From: Larus michahellis
Taxonomy: Eukaryota > Chordata > Aves > Charadriiformes > Laridae
NCBI RefSeq assembly: GCF_964199755.1
Contig: NC_133901.1
Coordinates: 49,635,324-49,699,323 of the forward strand
Length of the DNA stretch: 64,000 bases
Direction of reading: 5' to 3'
How positions within the stretch are numbered: the stretch's first letter is position 1; the number at the start of each line of letters is the position of its first letter. The notes under the pieces were generated by a model, which saw nothing but the letters and a program-made list of their open reading frames with translations, made no database searches and had not been told where the DNA came from. A program made the position numbers and the translations under genes. Of the stretch, positions 11,901-23,700 are shown one piece after another.

Positions 11901-14519
11901 ACTCTCCTATGCAGCTTTGTGTGCATTTACTGGGAATTGGGTTTTATATTTGTTAACAGATATGCTATTGTATCCATATTAAAATGTACAGAGAACTATT
12001 CTAAGCTTTATAGCTGATCACCTTCATATGTTTGGGCTGCTGTGGTGTGGAACAATACTGACATTCAGTGGTTGATTATACTTGCTACCGTTGTGTGACT
12101 ATCCAGGAGATTTTGGAGGGTTTTAATGTTCAGCGTTGGCTAAATTCAGAACATGTTTAGTTAAACTGGATTAAAGCAATTGTGTCAAGGCTTCTTGATG
12201 AAAATGCTGTTCTTACAGTATTAAAATTGTCAGTTTTTTTAACAAACTAAATTAGAGATTAATTTGGTCCGTGACAGATAGAGTAGAAACATGCAATAAC
12301 ACTTTGTAGCTTTGTTTCTTTTCCCACTCTTAAGCAAATTTGGCAATCACAATTTCCAAAAGAACTTCCTCTTATATATCGTATTAGCTTAGTTGGATTT
12401 TTCTGTCCACATTTTGACTATTGGTCTTTTTGTGTCTACCACCAAAGAGAGTGTGCTCTTAGCGGGAGGTGCCTAAGACCTGGCAAGGCCCCAGTTAAGA
12501 TGAGCACATTGCCGTCATGCATGTGAAGGAGCAGCTGGAGTTTAGAATTTGAAAAGCTGGATCTTGGCTCCCTTCCCACATCTGCTGTAAATGTTACATG
12601 CATATAATGTTACATGTAAATAGCATGCTAAAGACCTTCTTTAGTAGTCCTTTTTCACCTTCTCTGGTGAGCTTTGGAAGACATACTTTTGTTTTGTTGA
12701 GACCTGCAGAGCCAGACCATTTTTCAGTGTTACGAGTGTGTTGGGAGGTCAGCCTAGTGCTCTGGGCAGTTTAGATTCAGACACAGCAACAAGAGCTCAC
12801 TCTGGATGAAGTGCTTATTCCAGCATTTTGGAATGAGGCTTAATCATACAGTGTTTAGACTCCTTAATATCTCTGCAGGACCGGACCATTTACATCTAGA
12901 TGCTTCTGTGCCATCTTCACATTTGTGTGCCAGAGTCAACATTAGCAAAGGAGAAAATTTTATCGCCATTTTTTGGCATGATCTTGGCCAAACATGCTAA
13001 GATTAATGAAAACTATGATAGGTTTTTGGGAGATGTGTTTGGCTTCTCTTGGACATACAGAGTTGATGGTGGTCTTCCTGTTTCAAGGTGCGGATGCCCA
13101 GTAACTGTTTGAGCTCTTTCCAGTCATGTTTGAATTCCTCCACAGGCTAAATAAACTTTTATTCAGGATATCTCCACTGCTGTCATCTGCCCATTTCTAC
13201 CACCTCCTCTGCACCAGCTGTAGAACTCTATGGCAGTGATAGCTTGGATCAGGAAGCTGATCTAACCAGAAACTCCTTTTTCTGGGTCAATTTATGGCTG
13301 GACCAGTTTCCTGATATAGGTAATTACAGAGCCACAGACCTGCTCAAATCAATACCTGGAGGGCAAAAGGGATGAAGAGCCAGTGGCAGCTGCTTCAACT
13401 ATAGAATGAATTTATGCAGGATATAAGTACAAGATTAACTTCACCACGAGGACCCAGTGCTTAAGTTACAGTTTGTTTGTTTTGTTTTCTAAGCCTGAGT
13501 TTCAACTTGGACCTTATTTTTGTTAGAGGATGGTTATGCTGCAGGTCAGCCAAAGCATTATATCTGTCTGATGTAAAGGCTGAAGGGATAAACTGAAGTC
13601 TGATAGCATTAGTCTCTTTTGTAGATGTGGAGAAAATAGTTTGTTCATTTGAATCAACAACTTAGTTCACTTATTATCTCAGTTGAGAAATAGACTGAGA
13701 ACTATTTTTAAAAAAAGGCAGATAAGCTTCTTGTCCCATGAATAAAATGAAGGATTAGTGGCTGAGACATGTTATTTGTAAATCTTTAAAGATATAAGAA
13801 AAAAGCTACATTCCTTATCTGCAGTTCATACTCCCTCTTTTCATAAGTGAGTTAGTTTTTAAGTGTAAAACATTTTATGTAAACATATTTCATGCGTGTC
13901 AAGCACATTTGAGGCAATTTTATTCATTAAACCAGATTTAAACTCCTGGTTTTGTGTACTTTTAATGAATTCCAGCCCTTTATCCAAGTGCAGCTTGGCA
14001 TAGATCATAAGTAAAAGACTAATCAGCCAGCAAATAAACACTTTTCTAGTTCAATAGCTGAAAGCTGACAAGCTAAAGAGCTGTATCTTTAAGATAGCGC
14101 AATTCTTAGTTATGTGTGTAAATGTCATGCAAACTCCTCTGCCATAGGAAACTTTAAGTTACCCTTACACGTTGCCAAACATGTTTAAGTGAGTGCCAAC
14201 TCATGAGAGTCAGCTTTTCTTTAAGAAATAAATACCAAATAGGGATGAAAGTGGAAATCAAGGCTACTAGCTTCTTGCTTACATTGTGATATATGTTAGT
14301 GACTTAATCCACTATGAAATACTTTGTGGGGGACCATTCCTCTAAATAAAGAAAATGCAATTTAAAGAAAAGCAGCAAAGCAGATCTTTTTCTTAAATTC
14401 ACAGTGCATGTTAATAAAGAATAACCATTGTAAGAAGGAGAATCTGGGAGAAGAAATAATGTCAATCCTCATATCCTTTTGTTTATTTATTTTAACTTCT
14501 TTGAATGTGTTTCCAACAG
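5932..14519 (+). other. AP3M1: AP3M1 intron 1
   Basis: This 8.6 kb intron runs from the GTATGT donor to a pyrimidine-rich acceptor ending TTCCAACAG at 14519. The first few hundred bases still belong to the CpG island; the rest is AT-rich. No coding exon, RNA gene or intact transposon is recognised. A 25-bp tandem duplication lies at 8506-8552. Short open frames (for example 8612-8836 and 9534-9722) have no recognisable product. Confidence 0.7.
8506..8552. repeat. 25-bp tandem duplication
   Basis: Two 22-bp copies (8506-8527 and 8531-8552) with core GGATCTAATATTGTT differ at a single base and are separated by three bases. They lie in AP3M1 intron 1. Confidence 0.7.
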
Positions 14520-14795
14520 AAAATGATCCACAGCCTGTTTCTCATAAACTGTTCTGGTGATATATTCTTGGAGAAGCACTGGAAGAGCGTTGTGAGCCAG
14601 TCTGTGTGTGATTATTTCTTTGAAGCTCAGGAGAAAGCAATCGATGTTGAGAATGTGCCTCCTGTCATCTCAACGCCACATCACTACCTCATCAGCATCT
14701 ATCGGGATAAAATTTTCTTCGTGTCTGTCATACAGACAGAAGTGCCACCACTCTTTGTAATTGAATTTCTACACCGAGTAGCAGATACTTTCCAG
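14520..14795 (+). CDS. AP3M1: AP3M1 exon 2 (first coding exon, residues 1-91)
   Basis: The acceptor AG is at 14518-14519. Three untranslated bases precede the ATG at 14523. It encodes the first half of the longin-like domain, through FLHRVADTFQ, and ends on a codon border before the donor GTGTGT. Upstream in-frame codons including another ATG at 14505 lie in the intron and are not used. Confidence 0.95.
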
Positions 14796-17700
14796 GTGTG
14801 TCACCATTAAATAATTTAAAAATTGAAATAATTCCAAGGGAATTTTTGAATAAACTTCTTTTAAGGAAAGGTACTAAATCCTTCTGTCAATGACTTTCCC
14901 CTTTGCAATTTTTATGTCAAATACTGGTTTATAGACTACAAAGGAAAAGAAGGTATATTTTGTGTATTCATTTGATTTATAGATAACCAGCGCATATGCA
15001 CTAAAACCCAGGTGCCATTTTGTAAATGCTGTCTTTTTTCTGTAAGCCTTTGTACTGTTCATGTTACATAGATGAACAAGAAGGAACATGCAGTCATGAA
15101 GGTCTGTAGGGAGACCAGAGAGATGCGAAGCATCAGTCGGTTTTCAACCTATGTCACAGATACTGTAAATAAAGGAGCCTCTGTGAAGACTGGGCATTGC
15201 CAAAAGATAATCTCCTTATTTTACAAGAGTCCTCTAACTGAAAATGTGGTAATGTTCACAAGTGGGAGAACCTTTGGGATATATATACTAGTAAACCAGA
15301 TTACAATAATTTCACTGTTCATGTTGTCTTTATTTCTGATTAGATGTAACCTTAACATATGATGCAATAAGATTATAGAAGTAGCTAGTCAGTTTAGGCT
15401 CTAAAATTCCTTGATGTATTGGAGGGTTTCTGTAAGCGAAAAACACAAACTTTTGCAAAGCATTTTAACAGGAATAAAAATCCTCTCCTTTGTAATCTCT
15501 GATTTGTTTAGGATTACTTCGGTGAATGTTCTGAGACTGCAATTAAGGACAATGTAGTTATTGTGTATGAACTTCTAGAAGAAATGTTAGACAACGGCTT
15601 TCCTTTGGCAACAGAATCTAACATATTGAAGGAGCTGATTAAGCCTCCCACAATTTTGCGCTCCGTTGTCAACTCCATCACAGGTATGAAAATAAATAAT
15701 TTTCAGCAGTGACTGGCTGCTTAAAAACAAAGTCCCATCATGCTTTATAGCTAAAAGATAATATCATATTGGTGTGAACCTGTAAGGCGAGGCCACTGTC
15801 CTGCCACTTCTCACAAGAGTTGAGTAAAAGCAACTTCCTCCTTGTTTGCAGTTTTTGCCTAGCCCCTTTGATATCCCCAGTGTCACTGTCTGGTCCAGCC
15901 ACAGCTGCCGAAGTCCCTCAGTAATAGCAGTTCCCAGCACAGACAGCACATACTGGAAACAGGTGCTCTGGGATTGGTACAGAGCTAGCCCCAAGCCTTG
16001 AATAACTCGGGGGCATTGGAGAAGGTTATGCATATTGTAAGAAATCATTATAGAAGGATATATAACAGATATCTAATAAATCTTTGCCGACTGGGAATGG
16101 GTAGCATGAAAGGAAGCAAATAGCCTGTCCTCAGCCTCCTCTCCGCCCCCACCACCAACCACCCACATCCATCAGGCTGTTGTGAATGGGTATGCCTTGC
16201 ACTGACAGAGCCAAATGTCTGTCAGCTGAGCTGGTGGCATCTGCTTGTGTGGCAGGTGGGTGCAAGGGAGGTAGGCCATGAGGCGTCACGTGGTGTCTCG
16301 GAGATATGTGAGATGTTCCCCTGTACATCGTGTTAGAGAAGGGTAGTAGGCAGGCTGCAGGGCCGCACAGGTAGTGCTCAGAGGGGCTGGTCTTTGGGGT
16401 AGCATATGTAATTTAATCTTTGAGTATAAATCTCATCAGTTTTAATTTCTGTTAGGTTTTGGTTATTCTGTTTTTCTTAAATATGGTTTTCGATGGTAGT
16501 AGTTATACTTAAGAAAAATATCTATGACATCAATGGACTAGATGCACCACTGTAAGGGGAACTAAGACTCCTGAAGCCAAGGGTTGCACCATCAAATCCT
16601 CTTGCTTTATCTAAAGCCTTATTAGAATTCCCTAGGAGCCTAAAGCGCCTGCCCAGGGCTGCCTGCATCTTGTCGCTGTCGACAGCTCGGCACTGAGCAG
16701 GAGGGAAACGGGGACCTGAGAGCTCTCCCCGCCTACCTGGCCTGGCAGCCCAGCCCGCCTAGCGCTGCTGCACCCTGCAAGGCTGCTGAGGGACACAAGG
16801 GACGGATGCAGCAACCGCTCCCTTTCAGAGATGCAGTAGGAGTGAGGAAATGGTTGCAGCCCCCTCCCCCATGTGTTATAACACTGAGGTGGACATTACA
16901 GAGGGGTTTTTCTGTGCGAATTATTTTACTAGCTCAAAAGAATGAAGATTTCTGTTTTCTGCCTTCTAGGAGAGGGCCTACTCAGAAGGTTGTACAGAAA
17001 TGATAACTGCTGGCCACCAGCCTCTCAGTGAAGCTGTCTCACACTGCAGGACACACTGCCACATTTGTTGTGCTCAAGGGCACAAGCAGGCATGATCTGT
17101 GGCCCTATCCTCCGACCTACTTCTAGCAGAGGGAGTTGTTTCTGCTGTACTGGGATTCCAAGTCCTAAGCCCCAGAAGTGATAAGATTTATTTATTTTTC
17201 TTCCTTTTTAAAGAGTCATCAGTTTACTTTATAACTAGGTAGCTCAGGAAGCCCTTTTCTCACACCAGTAAGGACCAGTAGCCAAGGGTGACAGCAAGGC
17301 AAGCAGGGGCAGTGACATCACTGTTAAGGACCCCAGAAGCTGAGCCAACAGGTCAGGGTCAGGATTGGGATCAGATGATAACAGGGTCATCTACAGCTCA
17401 GTGATTGCCAGGAAAGTCCATCATAATGAGACAGGTCAAGCCAGAAAGTCAAGTCTGTGGGGCGGGCTCTGGATCGATGTGGCACATGGTCAGGCATAGA
17501 TGTGGCTGGCATGTTGCTGCAAGGTAGCTCAGATGGGCGCCAAGGGTGAGAGCCTCAGCCTAACAACACCTCCCAAGCAAAGAGAGTGGGAGCCCTCCCT
17601 AAGGCTTCTCCCAGGTATTTCTTCATAACAACTCATGAATAAATCAGCCTTCAAGTCAGCCAGCTAAAAGTCTTAGGAGAAGGCGGAAGCGTGCTTAAGG

Positions 17701-20700
17701 CCCTCACAAGGGCCTTAATTGTCTTGAATTGTAGTGTTGAAATCCTGTGCAGGATCTAGCCCCACATCTACTCCCACTCAGACCTCCTGCTGACTTGAGC
17801 CTTGTATTTTGCTGCGCAAAGTATAGTCTGAAAACCGTAAGTCTGGACACATCCTTAAAGTGCATTCACATCACCTAATGAATGAAATTTTCGCAGTCCA
17901 GCTTCTAGTCTGCAGTTCCTGGGAGCAAACCTTACTTTGATTCTTAAATTTGAACAATTCCTCTTGTAATTAATTACTGATTTTGAGTTCCTTTTCATTT
18001 TTAAGGCAGTAGTAATGTGGGTGACACACTTCCCACTGGACAGTTGTCCAACATTCCTTGGCGCAGAGCAGGGGTAAAATATACAAACAATGAAGCTTAT
18101 TTTGATGTCATTGAAGAAATTGATGCGATTATAGACAAATCAGGTAAGATGCCTTGCAAACTCATTTTTGTTTGTTGAACGTGTTTATGTTTAGCTGCTG
18201 ATGTTTAGAGAGAATACAGTCCAAATGCTTTTTTGTGTTTTATATACATGAATCTATATCTTAAATAGAAATGTACAATTTAAAATGGCACACCCAAATG
18301 TATTTCTTCAGTTTGTCTTAAAATAGCAATATGCTCGAGGCTGCTTCAAGAACATCCACAAGAAATACTCTGTACTTAGCTGTGTTTTATTTGTATGTTG
18401 ATTATCTCTTAAGAGATATAAACGGAAAAAAAATAGTTGAAGTTTTAAATGTGATGAGAAAATTATCTTCCGTTGTTCCTGCCAACAATTTACTTAGTTC
18501 TTGTAGGCCCTCAAAGGAGGAAGACAAAAGCTTTCATTAGCTTTCGTCTCATAGCAAGACAAAACTTGGTGCAAAATAGCTGGACAGTATTGTTTTCCTT
18601 ATATATAAACTGGAGCCAGATATGAAGCATAATACTACTCCTTTCTTTTCTGTAAATGAAACGTGGTATCTTCAAATACAAAAATTTTTAGTCTGAGATT
18701 TAACTTTGAGGAGGAATCTGATAACTTTTGTGTAAATATTGCCAATGCCAAGAAGTAGAACAAAATGATCCAAAAAGAAAACTGTTACGCTGTGGACAGG
18801 AGCCTGCTGTTTTCTTCATTATTGTAGCCGTCAGTTACTAAAGCTGAAGACTGCATTTTGTGGTGGTATGGGGCAGGGACCAAATCTCTGATTTCTTCAT
18901 TTAATGCTGCTGTTGTGGCAGTAGTCAATGTTGTTTTGGTTCCGTACAGCAATTCAACAAATGCTTTGGCCACCATTGAACTGGATAGTCACAAATACCT
19001 ATGATGTAACTCTTAGTCTTGCTGTCTTGAAACTAAAAGAAGGCGGCAGTCACAGTCAGAACACCCTGATGGCTGTGTTGCTTTCCTAGCTCAATAGGAT
19101 TCTCAAGAGTAGTATGAGTGCTTAGTCTGAGGAGTTATAATCAAGACCATGTTTATATGTCTGTATGTATCTCAAGCCCAGTCAGTGTCCAGTGAGTGTT
19201 TAAATTTCCTACTGAGGATCCACTGCAGTAGTTATAGCTGCTCGTTTCTGCTCTGATCCCTCAGGGACTAGCAATGCAAGAATCTTTCTTTCCTAACCTT
19301 CGCTAGGACTAAGCAGCAGATAAAGTTGCTCCCCTACAATAGGGATGTTCTCTTGTTCCATAGGGATGTGAGACTTCTTTCATCTGAAACAGGATCCCTT
19401 CTTTTCAGGCAAAGTATTAACCCACAGTTTCTCCCTCCCCTTGACAAGATCAACAATAGTTTTTACATATCTTCTAAAATAACCTTTGCTTGTAGAGCTA
19501 ATTGGTCCAGAGTCCTGCTCGTGCCTTTCTGTCCTTATAGGGCATTTAAGGAAATGAGCCTTTCCTGGGTAAAATGCTTGGTATTCTTGCTTCGGGTGTT
19601 TTGGGGTTTTTTGCTCTATGTTTATTTAACATGAAGATAGATATGTAATCCCACCATTAAACAAGCCTGTGAAAGCCAAGGTTATCTGGAGCTTTATAGC
19701 AAAAACTTACTGTATTTTGACGTGCTTCAACTTCCCCGCACCACTACGCAACTTGCTGGTTTTCTGGAGGCAGGGGACAGGGATGAAAAAAAGGAAGATT
19801 CAGAGCTTGCATGTTCTGAAAGTGTTGTTTGCTGGGAACCAGTTCAAGCACATCCAGTACAAGTTCGGTGTAACAGCTGGCACAAGTATAATTAGCCGAT
19901 TTGGGACACACTGTTTGCTCTGGTTCATGTATTTTAGCAAGCTGCCCAAGCCACAGGTAACTGGAATGACCAACCTTTCCTATCTGTGCTTGGCGTGTTC
20001 TTGAGTGTTGTGCAAATGTCATCTGTGCCCTGTAGCTGCACTTCGCAACGTTTGTTAGGCCCTTGATAATAATGTTGTGTCTTTTTTTTTTTTCCCCCTG
20101 CAGGTTCCACAGTCTTTGCAGAAATTCAAGGTGTTATTGATTCGTGTATTAAGCTCTCAGGAATGCCAGATCTTTCTCTTTCTTTCATGGTAAATTTAGC
20201 ATATATTTGGGAATTTTAATTGCTCTAGATTTATTTTTTTTAAATGATCAGAGTTAAACAATTTTAAGAGTGCAATCACTACTTCATGTGTTATACATAC
20301 AAAAAATAACAAGTTTTGCAATTATATTATAGAAGTTGCTGCATTGCTCACTAGTTGGAATGGCTTTTGTCTGTACATAAAAATACACTCAGAGGAACTG
20401 CTTTACCAGGTCAGACCAGGAATCCATCTAGCTCAGTAACGTGTCTCAGATAATGGCTAGGAACGATACTTAGAGTCTAAGAAATAGGAATTGTGTGGAG
20501 TTCAGTAGCTAGTTCAAACTGCTGAGACTTGATGAGATTTCACTTACCACTTTGCCACTACTTACAGAACCCACGGCTGCTGGATGACGTGAGCTTCCAT
20601 CCATGTATTCGGTTCAAACGCTGGGAGTCTGAGAGAGTCCTTTCGTTTATTCCTCCCGATGGGAATTTCAGATTGATCTCCTACCGTGTCAGTTCTCAGA

Positions 20701-23700
20701 AGTACGTTTCCATTTAGACACACTAGTTCTTCAGATATACCATCTACCACTTTCCGTCTGAGTAACTACCAGTTCCTCCTTGTTGTGGGGGGAGTCTGCA
20801 TTGTTGCTGAAGTGCACGTTCTCAGGTTTTGTCTAATGTGTTGCAAACAAGAAAACAGTTTTTCAGTGAGCTGCTGGTACTCAGCAGTCATTTTTCAGTG
20901 GGATAAACCACACATGACAGTGATACTGGGCTATTCATTCCTGGTTGTCATTGTTGCTGCTAGCTGCTTTGTGGCTAAGTCTCTGTAGACATAGAGGACT
21001 CTGATCTTCACACAGAGAATAAAGCAAAAAAAGTCTAAACTGTAGGTATTTGCAAACTAAGTCTGATTTGACTGGTGGCTGTTCTGAGAATTTGCTCAGT
21101 GAGATTACTTTAAAAAAAATAAACAGACGAAGGGAAAGAGATTAGGACAAGTGATTTGGAAGAAAATCTTTTTTTCCTGTGTTTCTCTTGTAATAAAATC
21201 ACTTCAGTGATGATGTTGAAGAACTGAGTATCGCTTTCCCCTTTTGAAACAAACTGGTTCTAACTTGAATACCTGCCAGAAACACAAGAACTATTTATGA
21301 GAAAGAGCCTTATTTTCTCGAGCAGAGAAGTAGCCAGGATGTGTTCAGCTACTGTCTTCTCTTTGCAGCTTGGTGGCAATTCCTGTATACGTGAAACACA
21401 TGATCAGCTTTAAGGAAAATAGTTCTTCGGGAAGATTTGATGTTACAATTGGACCAAAACAGAATATGGGGAAAACAGTCGAAGGAGTTGTCATGACAGT
21501 TCACATGCCAAAGGCTGTACTTAATATGAACCTCACTGCTACACAAGGCAGCTATACGTTTGACCCAGTTACTAAAGTAAGTTTTGAGTTTTTATTTATT
21601 TAAATATCTAAGATGACATTAGAACAAGCCATACATATTGCAGAGCACTGGAGCAGCGCTCCACACTTAGCAGAAAGCTTTCCCTTCAGCGTATGTTTAT
21701 GAATTGAAATCTTCTCTTTAAAACTTACTTTTTCAAACTTAGATACACATCAGTTGTGATTTCTGGTTTTATCAGTCTCCTTTCCCTTCCTTTCCCTCTC
21801 CCTTTCCTGCCTCTCTTTTCCCCTGCTTCTTCACCCCCTAATATTTTTCTTTAGTAGGTGCAGCAGTATTTTGTTAGTGGTTTCAGCTATGGTATATTTT
21901 GCAGGCTTATGTTCTTTAAAACATACTTACCTGGAGAAAGGCAGTAGACCTGAAAATAGGTAGCCAGAAAAACAGGGAGCAAGAGATGAGGAAAAAAAAC
22001 CTCTTCCAGAAGATCTGCCTGAAGCCACGCAGGAAGGAAAACAAAGGGTCTGAAAAACTGTATCGTGGGAGTCCTGCTTTCTTGCTTCTGAGTTGGGGTT
22101 TGAGATCTAAAGTTCTTGAAGCTTTTTAGTACCCAGGAACCATTTCACTGAAATGCTGCTGAGCCAAACCATTCTGCTGGCTCTAACACCCTGCTCTGAG
22201 CTTTCTGCTGCCCTTGGAATATCTCAGTCAGCAACTGATTTGAATTGTAAGTGAGAGCTCTCCAAGTAACATTTTGTTTCAAGAAGAACCGACCATGATC
22301 TTTTAAAAACAAAAACACTTGAAGTCTCCTTTCCTCTCTACAGAAATAAATTATACTGTGTTTTTACCAAGAGTTGGGATAACTAGGTGGGTTGTAACTG
22401 CAGAAGTTTGTAGAAGTAGGGAGAACTGAGGTTTTTCTGCCTTTATCAACAATTTTAAATTTATGATAAGAACAAAAAAAAAAAACCCACGCCTCTTGTT
22501 AGCGACCAAAGGGTCAGCTTGGTTCCACGTACCTTCTTTAAAGTGTAAGAATCAATGGGAAACCAGTGACCCTTAGAAAAGTTACTCTAGCGTAAACATC
22601 TCCTCTTGCCAAGTGCCTTGCTCCTGCCCTCCTCATTCTCACATTTAAGTTTCTGCGACCTTTGTGCTGGTTACCTTCCGTGCTTCGTGGATCTAGCTGA
22701 CCTAATTAGACAACAGGAACAATCACCATTACTAAGGGAACAAGGTGTATTAAGTGCACAGACCAAGTAAGGAATGCTGACAGGGCAAAGGAAATGCTGG
22801 GAAAGAAAAGACACCATACCTGCGGGCGCCCTAACCGTGCCATCTCCCAGCCAGTGGGGTCATTCTCAGGGCTACCAGGCTACTTTCTGTACCCAGCCCG
22901 CAAACTAAAAGCTTGACGTGAACTTGACCTCAGAGGTTGTTTCCTAGAAAGCTACTGCTACTATTCTCTTTCCTGACAAGGTGTTAACATGGGACGTTGG
23001 CAAAATTACTCCTCAAAAACTACCAAACCTGAAGGGCATTGTGAACCTGCAGTCTGGAGCCCCCAAGCCAGAGGAGAATCCAAGTTTAAACATCCAGTTT
23101 AAGATACAACAGCTTGCAATTTCAGGTAAGTGGGTTGGTGTTACGTGAAATTGATACCCACAGACTGAGTAGCAGTAGGAAATGAAGCGGAAAACTGTTA
23201 ATCTTTTAATTGGAGATGCTGATCTGAAGTCAGCTTTGTCCAAAAAGCTAAAGTCTCGTTTACCCAAACCTGACAGTTACCGTTACCGGAAGATGCCCTG
23301 GCTATGAATTCCCAATTGTTTTGCTCAGGAAAGACTGTGAGAAGTTTACAGAAGAATGGATTTTTCTTTGTTGACCTGTGCATTAAATATGCAAATTTAT
23401 CCTTTTAGTGAAGAGTGATGGATGATGCTTTAGCATGCTGCTTTCGCCTTGTACCACTGAAGCCCTTTCTGGTGGTCAAAAATCCCATTAATTTTAAAGA
23501 ATGCCCTTCATATTCTTTCCTTCTGGAGCTGGTTAGTTTTTCATCTTCAGAACAATCTGCAAGTAAAATCAGAATGAAGTCTAGAGGGTAAGTGCGAAAG
23601 TAAATTTAAAGCAAACAAGGCCTCAGTCTGCGCACAAATTATGCAAGTTGTCCATGTGTAAAATGCTTCTGTGAGGAAGCTTTGCAGGATTAGGACCCTC

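Larger units (their letters stand above)
14796..18005 (+). other. AP3M1: AP3M1 introns 2 and 3
   Basis: Intron 2 is 14796-15511 and intron 3 is 15684-18005, interrupted by exon 3. Intron 3 holds GC-richer stretches at about 16120-16400, 16630-17100 and 17260-17640, with many CAGG/CAAG words that may be old repeat DNA I cannot name. It also holds a perfect 10-bp inverted repeat at 17695-17718. Confidence 0.6.
18144..20567 (+). other. AP3M1: AP3M1 introns 4 and 5
   Basis: Intron 4 is 18144-20103 and intron 5 is 20190-20567. Apart from the old repeat fragment near 20392-20476 I see only AT-rich sequence. The minus-strand frame 19744-20022 and the plus frames here are not recognisable proteins. 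Confidence 0.65.

Noticed and set aside
14505-14522. Upstream in-frame ATG before the AP3M1 start
   Set aside because: It lies in intron 1, before the acceptor AG at 14518-14519, so it is not in the mRNA.
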